Shown piece after piece: positions 1 through 13,400 of a DNA stretch of 64,000 nucleotides. The notes under the pieces are model-generated. The model saw nothing but the letters and a program-made list of their open reading frames with translations, had not been told where the DNA came from and ran no database searches. The stretch is from positions 20,269,808 to 20,333,807 of the forward strand of contig NC_088301.1 in NCBI RefSeq assembly GCF_032854445.1. The letters are read 5' to 3'. The DNA is from Liolophura sinensis. Its lineage: Eukaryota; Mollusca; Polyplacophora; Chitonida; Chitonidae. The number at the start of each line of letters is the position of its first letter. Position 1 is the first letter of the stretch. Made by a program: the position numbers and the translations under genes.

Positions 1-259
1 TTCGGAGCAGCTAACCAGCCTCAAAGATCATCGCCCCACGTCAGAACGAAACCAACCAGTAACGGCTACCGTGGTTAGCGTAAGCAATGGCGCTCCCACT
101 GAGGCCAGCGGTTTGTGGAAAGTTCCAATGCAAGCTGCATATCTTCAATTTCAACATAGGATAATTTGAAGTCTACAGTTGTTACAATATTTCAGCGACT
201 CTACTGGACGTGACATTGTTTATAAACGGGACGTGGTCGACATTTACGGGTTGGATTCG

Positions 260-665
260 TTTTAATAATGGGAGTCAATCATCGAAGACGACAGATAGCT
301 AAAGAATAAAGGTGAATCCAAGCCTCAACACAGGCTTTCGCATCCGACCTGTCAACCATAGTGGACATTCCGGGTCAATAATCATAATACCAATTTCTAA
401 CACAACGTTCAGCACAAACTACCAAATTTACTTAGGTAAGCACAAAAAATGAAGACATTCACACAGAATATTGCAGAGAGAAGCCGTCAACAGTTCTCAG
501 CAATATCGCAAGTACGCAAGGAATGTTGCAGATGAAAACATTAAAACCAAATCGTATATGTACCATGCTGGCTCTTATTTTGTCGTTGATGAAAATATGT
601 TTCTCAGTTGCGATTTGGTTGCAACAGTTCGTATGTCCAACCTGACTCTTATTCCTGGCTGTTAT
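260..665. repeat. Intronic module, four related copies in the window
   Basis: This stretch lies in the gene A intron downstream (on the minus strand) of the juxtamembrane exon. It resembles 7,300-7,665, 45,400-45,720 and 49,740-50,040. Shared landmarks are a GTCAACA...GGGTCAAT block, a run near ACGTCTAACACAAAC, and AATGTTGCAG followed by a stretch ending AATATGT(T/A)TCTCAG. Two copies sit in each paralogue, so an intragenic duplication came before the gene duplication. No conserved reading frame was seen. The rest of 1-1,290 shows nothing else I can name. Confidence 0.5.
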
Positions 666-1290
666 TGAATACGATAAATATCTTATTACATTTGAAGTGG
701 AAATGGACAGAATTATTAAGCAGAGTGTTGGATGTTCTAGACAAACCTGGTGTGGCAGAATTTGGTGGAATATCCCTTTTACATAGATGGGAACAGATGT
801 TTTGTGGTAATAATTGGTGACGTTTATAAAAATCGCCACACAGAGGTCTTACAAATGCTACATAACTGATATTTATATGCGTCTTTATCGTCACTAGTCG
901 CCCTGTGGATAGACATTCTCAGGTACTGATTTATCTATTGTTCGCTACTTAACAGCTTTATGCATGTACGACCTTGTTCCCAGCAACAATTTATCCATGT
1001 ATTATGGCTTATAACTAGCCACTGTCTGCTTTGACACGCACATAACATGTTTCTTAGTTACTGGTAACACATATGCTATATAAAGACCTCTATGGACATT
1101 CGTTTTCATATTCCTTGAAAATAGCATGTAGTTTGAAACTCCAGTTGGAATATAACAGAATGCAGAAAGTTGAGAAGGCGTTTTGGTAGCATTGGTATTG
1201 GTAGCATGAACTAAAAACACATTTTAACCAGCCCATTTTATCCCTAGTGTGTTCGCTCAACTTGGATTTTCTCAGAAGCCTTTTCTCTAC

Positions 1291-1457
1291 CTCAAACTCA
1301 GCCTTAAATCCCATGGAAGTCTTTTTCCTGAGCATATACCGTCGGAATTCTTCTACGGCAACACAAGTGCTCTCCTGAACTGCGCCAGAGTTCACTAAGC
1401 CTGCCGAGGCTACATCAGCAACAACGTCTTCGTCGTCCTCATCATCTTCATCGTATT
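1291..1457 (-). CDS. Gene A exon: acidic juxtamembrane segment
   Basis: 167-bp exon, acceptor CAG at the high end and donor GTAGAG at the low end. It encodes 55 residues that open with a run of Asp and Glu ([19 protein letters not shown]), pass through [12 protein letters not shown] and end AEFE. In RPTPs this kind of segment leads into the first catalytic domain. The paralogous exon in gene B is 46,419-46,585 and differs at only a few residues, which suggests that the segment is constrained. Confidence 0.88.
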
Positions 1458-4400
1458 CTGTATGTAGAAGAAGAGGTGAAATATAAAAAAAACCCAACCC
1501 TTACACGTACCAGTATGTATATATACGTGGGTTTTCAGGCCACATTTAAAGGCAAGGGCCACCCTAAAATGAGGTTTATATCAGATGAAAGACCATTACC
1601 AACCGTCCAGGAAAATAGCTGTATTTATTTATTTGGGGAGGGGGGGGATTTCTAATCGAGTAAAACTGTGTTAAAAGATCACATTCTACGGTGATGTGTT
1701 GTGACCAAAAAGGTATCAATTACGTAACATCTATACTGTTTGCATAAAATAATTCGTTTACAGGTCAAATCGGCGAATGCATTCATAGATCTATATGTAC
1801 ATGTATATTCGTTTTGAATGATGAAACGTAATGTCAGTCTAATGTGTGGTAAGCTACAAAAACCTTATATGACGTCACTGGCAGCTTTGTGACTAGAAAA
1901 GGCCACCAAAGAATAAAATATTAACATGCATTTTACTAGGTTAAACAGGCTTTTAAATAAACAAAACTTTTTTCCTTGAAAGTTTTATATAGTTTTTCAT
2001 CTGATACATCTTTCATTTGAGGTTTTTCTTTGCGTTTAGCAATTTTTCAGTATTTTAACGTCGACGAGTCATTAGGTGTGTGTACATGTAGACATATACT
2101 GTCTCCTTGTGGCTGGGCCAGTCCATATCACCAAGAGGTGCTGGTTCATTTCTCAATGAACCAGTCTGCCAGTGACACTGAATGTCGCACATTCTATTAT
2201 CTACTGATATCAATCCATCCAATTCATACGTGCCACGTTCACACCATCCAGTTCGTATGTACTGATATTAATCCATCCAGTTTATCTGTGTAAATGTCAG
2301 TTCATCATTCCACAGAGTTCATGTGTGCAAATATTACACCATTCAGATCATATCTAGTTATATCAAGGCGTCCAGTTCACACATGTATGTGTAAATATTA
2401 CACCATTCAGATCATATCTAGTTATATCAAGGCGTCCAAATCACACATGTATGTGCAAATATTACACCATTCAGATCATATCTAGTTATATCAAGGCGTC
2501 CAGTTCACACATGTATGTGCAATATGACACCATTCAGATCATATCTAGTTATATCAAGGCGTCCATTTCACACATGTATGCTACTAATATAACACCATTC
2601 AGTTCATACCTAGTTATATCAAGGTGTCCAGTTCACACATGTATGTGCAATATGACACCATTCACATCATATCTAGTTATATCAAGGCGTCCATTTCACA
2701 CATGTATGCTGCTAATATTACACCATTCAGATCATACCTAGTTATATCAAGGTGTCCAGTTCACACATGTATGTGCTAATATGACACCATTCAGATCATA
2801 CCTAGTTATATCAAGGCGTCCACATCACACATGTATGTGCTAATATTACACCATTCAGATCATACCTAGTTATATCAAGGTGTCCAGTTCATACATGTAT
2901 GTGCAATATGACACCATTCAGATCATATCTAGTTATATCAAGGCGTCCATTTCACACATGTAGGCTGCTAATATTACACCATTCAGATCATACCTAGTTA
3001 TATCAAGGTGTCCAGTTCACACATGTATGTGCAATATGACACTATTCAGATCATATCTAGTTATATCAAGGCGTCCATTTCACACATGTATGCTGCTAAT
3101 ATTACACCATTTAGATCATACCTAGTTATATCAAGGTGTCCAGTTTACACATGTATGTGCAATATTACACCATTCAGATCATATCTAGTTATATCAAGGC
3201 GTCAACATCACATATGTATGTGCAAATATTACACCATTCAGATCATATCTAGTTATATCAAGGCGTCCAGTTCACACATGTATGTGCAATATGACACCAT
3301 TCAGATCATATCTAGTTATATCAAGGCGTCCATTTCACACATGTATGCTACTAATATAACACCATTCAGTTCATACCTAGTTATATCAAGGTGTCCAGTT
3401 CACACATGTATGTGCAATATGACACCATTCACATCATATCTAGTTATATCAAGGCGTCCATTTCACACATGTATGCTGCTAATATTACACCATTCAGATC
3501 ATACCTAGTTATATCAAGGTGTCCAGTTCACACATGTATGTGCTAATATGACACCATTCAGATCATACCTAGTTATATCAAGGCGTCCACATCACACATG
3601 TATGTGCTAATATTACACCATTCAGATCATACCTAGTTATATCAAGGTGTCCAGTTCATACATGTATGTGCAATATGACACCATTCAGATCATATCTAGT
3701 TATATCAAGGCGTCCATTTCACACATGTAGGCTGCTAATATTACACCATTCAGATCATACCTAGTTATATCAAGGTGTCCAGTTCACACATGTATGTGCA
3801 ATATGACACTATTCAGATCATATCTAGTTATATAAAGGCGTCCATTTCACACATGTATGCTGCTAATATTACACCATTTAGATCATACCTAGTTATATCA
3901 AGGTGTCCAGTTTACACATGTATGTGCAATATTACACCATTCAGATCATATCTAGTTATATCAAGGCGTCAACATCACATATGTATGTGCAAATATTACA
4001 CCATTCAGATCATATCTAGTTATATCAAGGCGTCCACATCACACATGTATGTGCTAATATTACACCATTCAGATCATATCTAGTTATATCAAGGCGTCCA
4101 CATCACACATGTATGTGCTAATATTACACCATTCAGATCATATCTAGTTATATCAAGGCGTCCACATCACACATGTATGTGCTAATATTACACCATTCAG
4201 ATCATATCTAGTTATATCAAGGCGTCCACATCACACATGTATGTGCTAATATTACACCATTCAGATCATATCTAGTTATATCAAGGCGTCAACATCACAC
4301 ATGTATGTGCTAATATTACACCATTCAGATCATATCTAGTTATATCAAGGCGTCCATTTCACACATGTATGCTGCTAATATTACACCATTCAGATCATAT

Positions 4401-7400
4401 CTAGTTATATTAAGGCGTCCACATCACACATGTATGTGCTAATATTACACCATTCAGATTATATCTAGTTATATCAAGGCGTCCATTTCACACATGTATG
4501 CTGCTAATATTACACCATTTAGATCATATCTAGTTATATCAAGGCGTCCAGATCAAACATGTATGCTGCTAATATCACACCATTCAGATCATATCTAGTT
4601 ATATTAAGGAGTCCATTTCACACATGTATCTTCTAATATCACACCATTCAGATCATATCTAGTTATATCAAGGAGTCCATTTCACACATGTATGTGATAT
4701 AATTACACCATTCAGATCATATGCAGTGATATTTAACCGTCCAGTTCATACATGCATGTGTTTGTATCTCACCATTCACATGACACGTGCATGTATACAT
4801 GTTATATTAAATCAAACAGTTCATATATATATATCAACCATCCATTTCATATGTATTAATTTCAAACTATCCACCAGTTGATGTGTAGTGATATGAAACG
4901 ATTCAGTTCGTATGTAATGATATCAAACCATCTATTAGTTCATGTGAAGTGATATCTGTGTATACTCTGCATATGTAACGCAGTTTATATGTACTGATAT
5001 CAAGCTATTCAGTTCACGGACATTACCACAAAAGCAACAAAGAATCACAACTAAACAAATAAATGACACACCGATGTTGTGTTGTGGTATTGGATCATCG
5101 TGTTGAGGCCTCGCCACTAAATGACTTGGCTGAAGCTCTGCACCCGGGCCTTTCTGAGACATTCCACGGCGCCTCCTGTCAAGTAAACAACGGTAACGCA
5201 ATCTTAAATAGATGCTATCATTAAAATATATTCGACAAAAAATAAAAAAGGATATTTTTTTTGTATTTTTGTGAACTAATGTATTGTTGTCACGAATATA
5301 TATTAAAATTATATACCGAAGCAAAGAACCTTAAAATAAAGAAAAGACGACACTTGTCCAGATATATATATGCATCGATAAGGTATCCCGCATGAAGTTC
5401 ATAAATATACCTTTTTACATTTCTGATGTTCCAAATAAGCAAAATCGTGCACATTTGTAAGAAAATCGATAGCGCAGCGATGTTAATTTTACATGTTTGT
5501 AAATTTTTACCAATTAGGCTCAAGTTATTTCTATAAGTGACGTGACTCTGTGTTTCTGGCCGCTCTGACATGGCGCATCCCATGGACTCGCAAAACTTCC
5601 AGATTAAAAGTTGATTTTTGGAGTTACCAAGCACGTCAGAAAAAACGGTTTTGTCCTTTTAGATGTGTTTCCACACCTCTTCCCAAATAACTAAGGTTAT
5701 GTTAATTGTTGCCTTTTCTTTTAACAAAAATCGAAAATATTAAGGCCAAAGATCAGGTACATGCATCAGTACCTGCGTATGATGAGGAAAACAACTACCA
5801 CGACCAGCAGAACAACGCCTCCTGAGACTCCACCAGCTATACCGCCGACTGACATCTCAATATTTGAGCCATCCAACAGTGTCGCTTCTGCATATAAAAA
5901 AAAACATGATTAAATGAAAGCTGAAGCAAAGTAGCGTGTTGCCACTGGAACAGCAGAAGAGTTGATAGTATCACTATTACCATTTTTTTACACATTTTTG
6001 TCTTACTTTATCAGCACTAACTGTTGTAAACTGACAGGAGGCTGTACTTCCACGGGTACATATGACCATTTGACAAGTATCACACGGTCGTCTCTGTTCT
6101 GTTTTTACTTCCTACGCTGTAGTCTTTTGTTCTGTATTCAGGCAGAAAGTAGAATTCTGCTAGTGGATTAACCATTCCCAGAGGCATGATCTCTTGACAT
6201 TGTTTTAATATTGTTGTATGTTATATGTGACAACAACACATCATATTAATAATTCTATACAAGTGACGTCTAATAAATTGAAGCTAATATCACTACATTT
6301 CCCCCAGGCAATTCTCCTTAAGCCATGGTGCTTCTAGGCGTGTAGATTGTTTCTGTTGACGCATTTGCATGAGCAGTTAGGAAAATCCCCTGGCTGAGGT
6401 GAACTGAATGAGGTAAACTGACCGAAGGCCGCACTTAATTCACGGGTTACGCGTGGACAACTATCACACTGTGCGCGCTGCTCCAGTTTTACTCTCTAAA
6501 CTGTAATCTTTAACATTGTACGCTGGACTCAAAACTTTTCGGCCTTGCTCCAGATGTTCAGGTATGGCCATAGAAAATGCGGCAAGGATCGAAGCGTAAT
6601 GACTCGGCGATCATAATTTACTTAACCTAAGTAACTATCTCGAGACACTAAAGAACAGACTGGGGTTTCCTTATGAGATCTTGGAAGCCTCAACAATTTA
6701 GTCCGTTATGGTATATACATTCTTTACAGAAGTCTCCCAGCAATCTATCTGCACAGCTGGTATACGTGCCGTTCACGTGATCACACGTGTGGTTCCCGTC
6801 CTTACATTGTCCATACACCTCCTGACACTGGTCACCGAATGTACCATTGGGGCAAAATGGAGATGTACGACATAATACAAAATACACTAGCTGGATTAAC
6901 ATTACATGAAAAGTAAACATGAAGGTGAACCAATATGTGTAGACCTGGTTCGTCTAATAAATTACGGACACAGGGGGTTATGTGTTTCTGTGTTCATGGC
7001 TTTCCTTGGGAAGCTCACTGTGGATTCTAAAGTTATCAGCAAGACACAGCAGCCGATGTTTCTTTTTTAGCTTTACATGCTTTGCACGTGAACGATGACT
7101 TATGCATGTGGCACGACATGAAACCGTCCGCCAAAACTTAGAACTGGCAAAATCTGCATCCTGCTGCAAAGAACTGTTCAGAAAGAGAACGTGAAATTTT
7201 TTTCCACATATTACAAGAAGCAAAACCATGTCAACTTCTGAAGTCAACAAGATGGAGATCTGGAGACACTGCGATGTGCATAAATCTCAGTGGAGCTTAG
7301 CAAGCGTTTCAATGAGGATTCTATATGCGTCGAAACAGACAATGGTTACCAGCAGTCAACAATATCAACATACCGGGTCAATGATCTGAAGGCCACTTCT

Positions 7401-10400
7401 CAAAACGACGTCTAACACAAACCAACACAGAACTATTTAAGTAAATTAAGTACCAAAATAAGACAAAATCATGTAAAGAGAATCAGTCTATGGTTGTCAA
7501 CAATGGTGGAAAGATGCAAAAAATGTTGCAGGCGAGAGAGGGAAATCAGCATTAAAATTAAGTATCGTGCTAATATATATGTTGTCCGAAATCAGAATAT
7601 GTATCTCAGCTGCGTTTTGATTGCAAGTGTTCATATATCCAAATTAGCTATCAAATTCAACACGATGAACAGAGAGACAGCTCCTAGCCGCGGGTTAAGT
7701 GGAATTAGATCTTATCACAGAGCAGAGTGCCAGAGATTCTGGGTACTCTGTCCATACTGAAGGGAGGGGTGGGATTAGGGCCGAAAGGATAACGTACTGA
7801 TGCTATTGAATTGTTATATCTCTAGCAGGACCATGTTCTTATCAAGCTATTTTACGACATCAGAATTGTTACAATACAACAAATGTGGTAATTCCAAATA
7901 AAGATAAACCTTCACATTGTGGTCACTTCACAAAATGCTGGCATACGTCCCCACGAGAATGAAGCCTCCTACCCGAAACTATGCATGTATGGTAATGCAA
8001 AATGTCGCCAAGCTCTAATGTGTGGTAGTTTAAACGGTGTCCTGATTGAAAAGATCGGCAACCAGTCGCGACGTCACAGGCGGGACCGATACAGTTCTCA
8101 CTACAGGTGTTTACACAGTTATCTCCCCATGACCCTGTGTATATTACCTGTGTCACAACGTTCCCCTGTTTAACCCTGGATGACATCCTCCCTCACAGAC
8201 ACACCAGTCTTAACGCTACACATTTCTCACTACAGGTGTTTACACAGTTATCTCCCCATGACCCTGGGTATATTACCTGTGCCACAGGGTTCCCCAGTGT
8301 AAAACGGATGACACCCTCCCTCACAGAAACCACTCGTATCGTCACAGGTGGAACGGATACGGTTCTCAATACAGGTGTTTCCACAGTTATCTACCCATGA
8401 CCTTGGGTATATTACCTATGTCACAGCGTTCCCCTGTGTAACCTGGATATCATCCCTCCTCACACACACCAGTCGTAACGTTACAGGTGGAACTGATTCA
8501 GTTCTTATTACAGGTGTTTACACAGTTATCTCCCCATGACTCTGGGTATATTACCTGTGTCACAGTGTTCCCCTGTGTAACCCGGATATCATCCTTCCTC
8601 ACACACACCAGTCGTAACGTTACAGGTGGAACTGATTCAGTTCTTATTACAGGTGTTTACACAGTTATCTCCCCATGACTCTGGGTATATTACCTGTGTC
8701 ACAGCGTTCCCCTCTGAAACCTGAATATCATCTTCCCTCACACGCACCAAGCGAAACCTTACAGGCGGGACTGATACAGTTCTCACTACAGGTGTTTACA
8801 CGGTTATCTCCCCTTAACCCTTGGTAATATCTGTAGTGAGAACTGTACCGGTCTCGCCTGTAACGTTACGATTGGTACCTGTGATGGAAGATGTCATCCG
8901 GATTACACAGGGAACGCTGTGGCACAGGTAACATACCCAGGGTTATGGGGAGATAATAACAATTAATAATTACATCTAATCTAGTTAAACACCGCCAGAT
9001 CTGAAGCGAACAAATTAGATAAATTGCAATTACAAAAGTGCCATTAAATACGTTACCTGGTTGATATTTTAACAGCCTTGTGTCCCGTATGAAATTAAGA
9101 GAGTCGGAAATGCGAATGTTGGTGTACCTACTGCGGCAGTACACATTCTCTTATTGTCCAAAAGTTGTTTTGTATGCGCTTCCTGTTTGTACTTATTACT
9201 AAAAACTCCATCTTGTAGTTTCATCAGCTGCGACAATTCAGAGAAAAATGCAAGGAAAAAGACCACCATTTCTGAGCCAATATCATATTCTAGACAAATC
9301 ATACTTTCCCATTTTCTAATCTTCTGCACAAAGCCTGAATCCACTGTTTCCTGTTTTTGAGGACATAAGCCTAACCCATTTTCCTTTACCCACTGTGTTA
9401 GGAACGTGGGATCCGTTGGTGATAATCCACACGTCTTGTAACTCACCAACTGTCACAAACGTATCGCCACATTGATGATTAAACCGCGCAACTTTCCGAA
9501 AGAACTTTGACTTTCTCGAATTTGCAGATCACTAAATTTCAAACGAATTTGAAACTATTATGGCCTATGCGTACCTTCTTTACAGAGGTCACCCAGCCAC
9601 CCGTCTGCACAGCTGGTACACGTGCCGTTCACGTGATCACACGTATGGTTCCCGTCCTTACATTGTCCACATTCCTCTCGACACTGGTTACCGAATGTAC
9701 CACGTGGGCAAGCTGGGCATGTAATATATTATACAAAATAAGTCAGCTGAATTAATATTACATGAAAAGTAAACATCAATGTGAACTAATATATGTACGC
9801 TTAGTTTGTCTGATAAATAGCGGACATAAGGCATTGTGTGTTTATGTGTTGACGGCTTTCCCAGGGAAGTTCTTTCTACACGCCAAAGTCACCAATGAAG
9901 CACACTGGACTTCAAGGACTGTCAAATTCTAAAAATCATCCATATTTTCTTAAAACTTAACCTTAAAACGGAATATTCCTCCCAATCTTATACGCTTCAC
10001 CTGAGAAAGATTAACACAGTTTCCTACGGAAGTAACACAATAGACATTTCTTCATCCTAAAGCATGGCTACCTCTATGCCTAAATCGACATAGAACTTCC
10101 AGTGACTTACGTTCACAACGAGGTCCTGTATATCCTATGGCACAGTGAGGGTTCTCCAAGGGACAGTTCCCACTCACCCGGTCACAGACAGCTCCGCCAT
10201 GACACTGACCACAGGTCTCCTTACAGTCAGGACCCCATGTATACGAGCTGCAGTCTGGTCGTGAGACGAATGTATAACACGTTCAGCTAATACTTATATT
10301 CAATCAAAAACCAGCATTATATAATTGTACTGAACCCAAGTTATACATTTTAACGGAGAGTGTATAACAGTCATAGGCCCACTATAAGCCACTCCCGTCT

Positions 10401-13400
10401 GTCATGGACTCGCAGTCACAGAAACCGGACAATATGGAAGAGGGAAACAACCGGGGCAAAATAACCTCAGTATGTAAATTTAGTTTTCACTACATATACA
10501 GGTATCCACATCCCCTGTTACAGTTTTCCTATGTGTATCTTCAAAGTTATCTAACCAAAACCAAAAGTTTCCGGCATTGTACACAATGCAATAATGAGAA
10601 TCTTTTACCGGCAAGTCATATGTAAACAACAGAGTGGGTTAGCACGGCAGTGCGCCGCATTGACCCAGGAGCCTTTCACCAATGCAGTCGCCGGGAGTTC
10701 AAGTCCAGCTCATGTTGGCTTCCTCTCCGGCCATGAGTGGGAATGTCTAATAGTAACCTGCGGATGGTCGTGAGTTTCTTACGGGCTCTGCGCGTCTCCC
10801 ACCATAATGCTGCACGCTGTCGTAAAAGTGAAATATTCTTGGGTACGGCCTAAATCACAAAATATACAAATCAATTAACAGTGACAATTTCTTCCATAAT
10901 GTACATAGGAAAATATTTTTTGGTTCTCAAAGCAAAACGCAGAGAAAAGAGAGAATGAATTAACTTTTCCTGAATAAACCAGGAATAAACCTACATGTAA
11001 ATATGAAAGCCGGATAACACGGAAGCCGGATAAGGCAATCTTCGCAGTATCATGCCATCGGCGATGAGATAACACGATGGCACGAAACGATGATACGATG
11101 GCACGAAGCGAAAGGATGATGTGATGAGACGATGGCACGAAGCGATGGCACGTTGGCACGATGGCACGAAGTGATGACTAGCATACTACTATCGCATCGT
11201 GCCATGGAGTCATCGCTTCATGCCGTCGTGCCATCGGCTTTAAGAAAAGTAACGTTGTGCATCATGGTACATACATTTTATTACCATAGCTTATACATGT
11301 ATATAATCTAACTGAATTTTCCTTGCAATAATATTAACGTGCAATATATATTGTGGTGTTACCTGTTACTAACGAGAGGCGATTTTGGTACCGAGTATGA
11401 CCGATTTTACAAATAGCTGAATATAGGCGACTGGATGAAAGAAAGAGACTGTGGTTCAACTTCTTGCGTATACATGCTTAGGGATAAACGCTTAACGCTA
11501 AACGAATCCTACCGGGATATATAAAAATATCAGTGGCACGAAATGAACATGATGCCCACAGAGCACTGCTCTGTGAGGGCGATGGCACGAAGCGATGACA
11601 CGATGGCGCGAAGCGATGACACGAAGCGATGACACGCTAGCATCATCCTGCCATCGCCTCGTGCCATCGCTCGAGATGGTATGAGGCGTCGGATATAGTA
11701 CTTTGGTATGTGAACGTCTTTATCCAGCTTTCATACTTGAAGTCTAATCCCTTTAGCATTGTTTTAATGTGATTGTATATTAAATCTGGGACTAATGTAT
11801 TAATCCCTGGATAAATGTGATGAGAACACTGCATGTTGAGTAATTCTACACTAGTGACGTCGAAAACTTTACACTATCATCACTGCGATATTTTTTGCAA
11901 TTCTGCATCAGTCACATCAATCAAGTGCACAAATACATAGATCTATTTTGTCCAGAAAGTGTGACGAACCACAAAATGCACCTGTGCCTCTACAGAACAC
12001 TTATGCATTACTTGTGCCTAATTATGTCTAACTATTATGTGTGTAATATTTTCTTCAAGTGCAGCAGACTTTGTACTTGATGCCCATGTACTACCATTCC
12101 AGTCAGGTAGAGCTGAAGTCATATTTTATAGGCTGCACACTGGTCATATCCCATGAACCTCTTATCTATGCTACTCTTGAATTAAAACCTGAATTAACCT
12201 CTGCATATTTTAAGTTTACCTGTTATTTGTATGTCTACCAATTGGTTTTATAGTGTTCTCTCTCGTGTTGTTGTTTTGTTTTGGGTTGAGTCATTAAAAT
12301 GAATGCAACACCAACATTATTTTATGTCTGTTTGTGCTCGTTTGTTGCTATATTTTGCAAAATGGATGATATTTTGCAAAATGATTTGGTACGACAGGGA
12401 CAAAATCTGTTGTAAGGGTACTTGTATCGGAGAGTAAAGATGAGAAACAGCTGACTTGTCAATCTGGTACTTGGCAAAGAGGACATATTTCACCTGTTAC
12501 GTGTGACAATTTAGTAGCTACCACACTGTCGTCGCTGCCTTGATTTTACTCTCTGTGTTGTACGTCTTTAATTATATCGTATTCCTGTATAAAGCAAGGT
12601 GGACTACGGCATCTGCGAGGCCTGGTCGCTTTGCATTGTTTAAATGTTAGTGTGTGTTAAATATGGCAGAGTCAATTGCAATTCATATCGCTGCATGTTT
12701 TTTTAAGCCTACACTTCTGTTTAAGCCTTGGCGCTGGGTGGTGTGTAATTTGCTACTATTTAGACATTTTAATGAACAATTAGAATAAAACCCCAACTGA
12801 AGTAAACAGACAAGGGGTCGTATTTTACCCCATACACGTGACTGTGTGTCAGCTATCACACTGTCGTGGCTCCTCGGGTTTTGTTCTATATGCTGTACGT
12901 CTTTGTTTATATATTATATTAAAAAAAGCACAGTCGTTATATGATGCATGAGGCATCGGTTGATAACAAAATCAGGTAACCACTTACCTGCAAAAATGAC
13001 CAAAGTATTGAGAAAGTACAGGGTATAGAAAGCGCGAAATTAGGACAGGACCATGCAAAGAGAAGAAGTTAACAGTTTTCAAACACTTACTTGTCGTACA
13101 ATTGTAACCCTGAAACCCACTCTCACACCTGGGTGATAAATTCGGACATTCACTGGTGTCCTTGTCACAAGCAGTATTATTCCAGCAATGTCCACATTCT
13201 TCACCACAGTCTGTACCCCATCGGCCATTCACACACTCTGGTGAGAAAAAACACAATGATATTGTTAATTTCATATTTCTTGAAGTGAAAATCACATTCA
13301 CGAAAACAATCAAGCTAAAGGACACATTTTAAATATAGTGCATACAAAATTAAGAGTGCAAGAAATCTTATTTCTCAACCAATGAGATTAGCCTAGTATA

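Noticed and set aside
459-894. Overlapping short open frames near the left edge
   Set aside because: They lie in a repeated intronic module, are not kept in paralogue B, and have no domain.
2451-4083. Long plus-strand open frames (up to 166 codons) in the 64-bp array
   Set aside because: They exist only because the repeat lacks stops in some phases; the unit length shifts between 63 and 64 bp and no splice or start context supports translation.
2330-4735. CRISPR-like regular repeats
   Set aside because: Adjacent 64-bp units with no unique spacers, in an animal intron; a minisatellite explains it fully.
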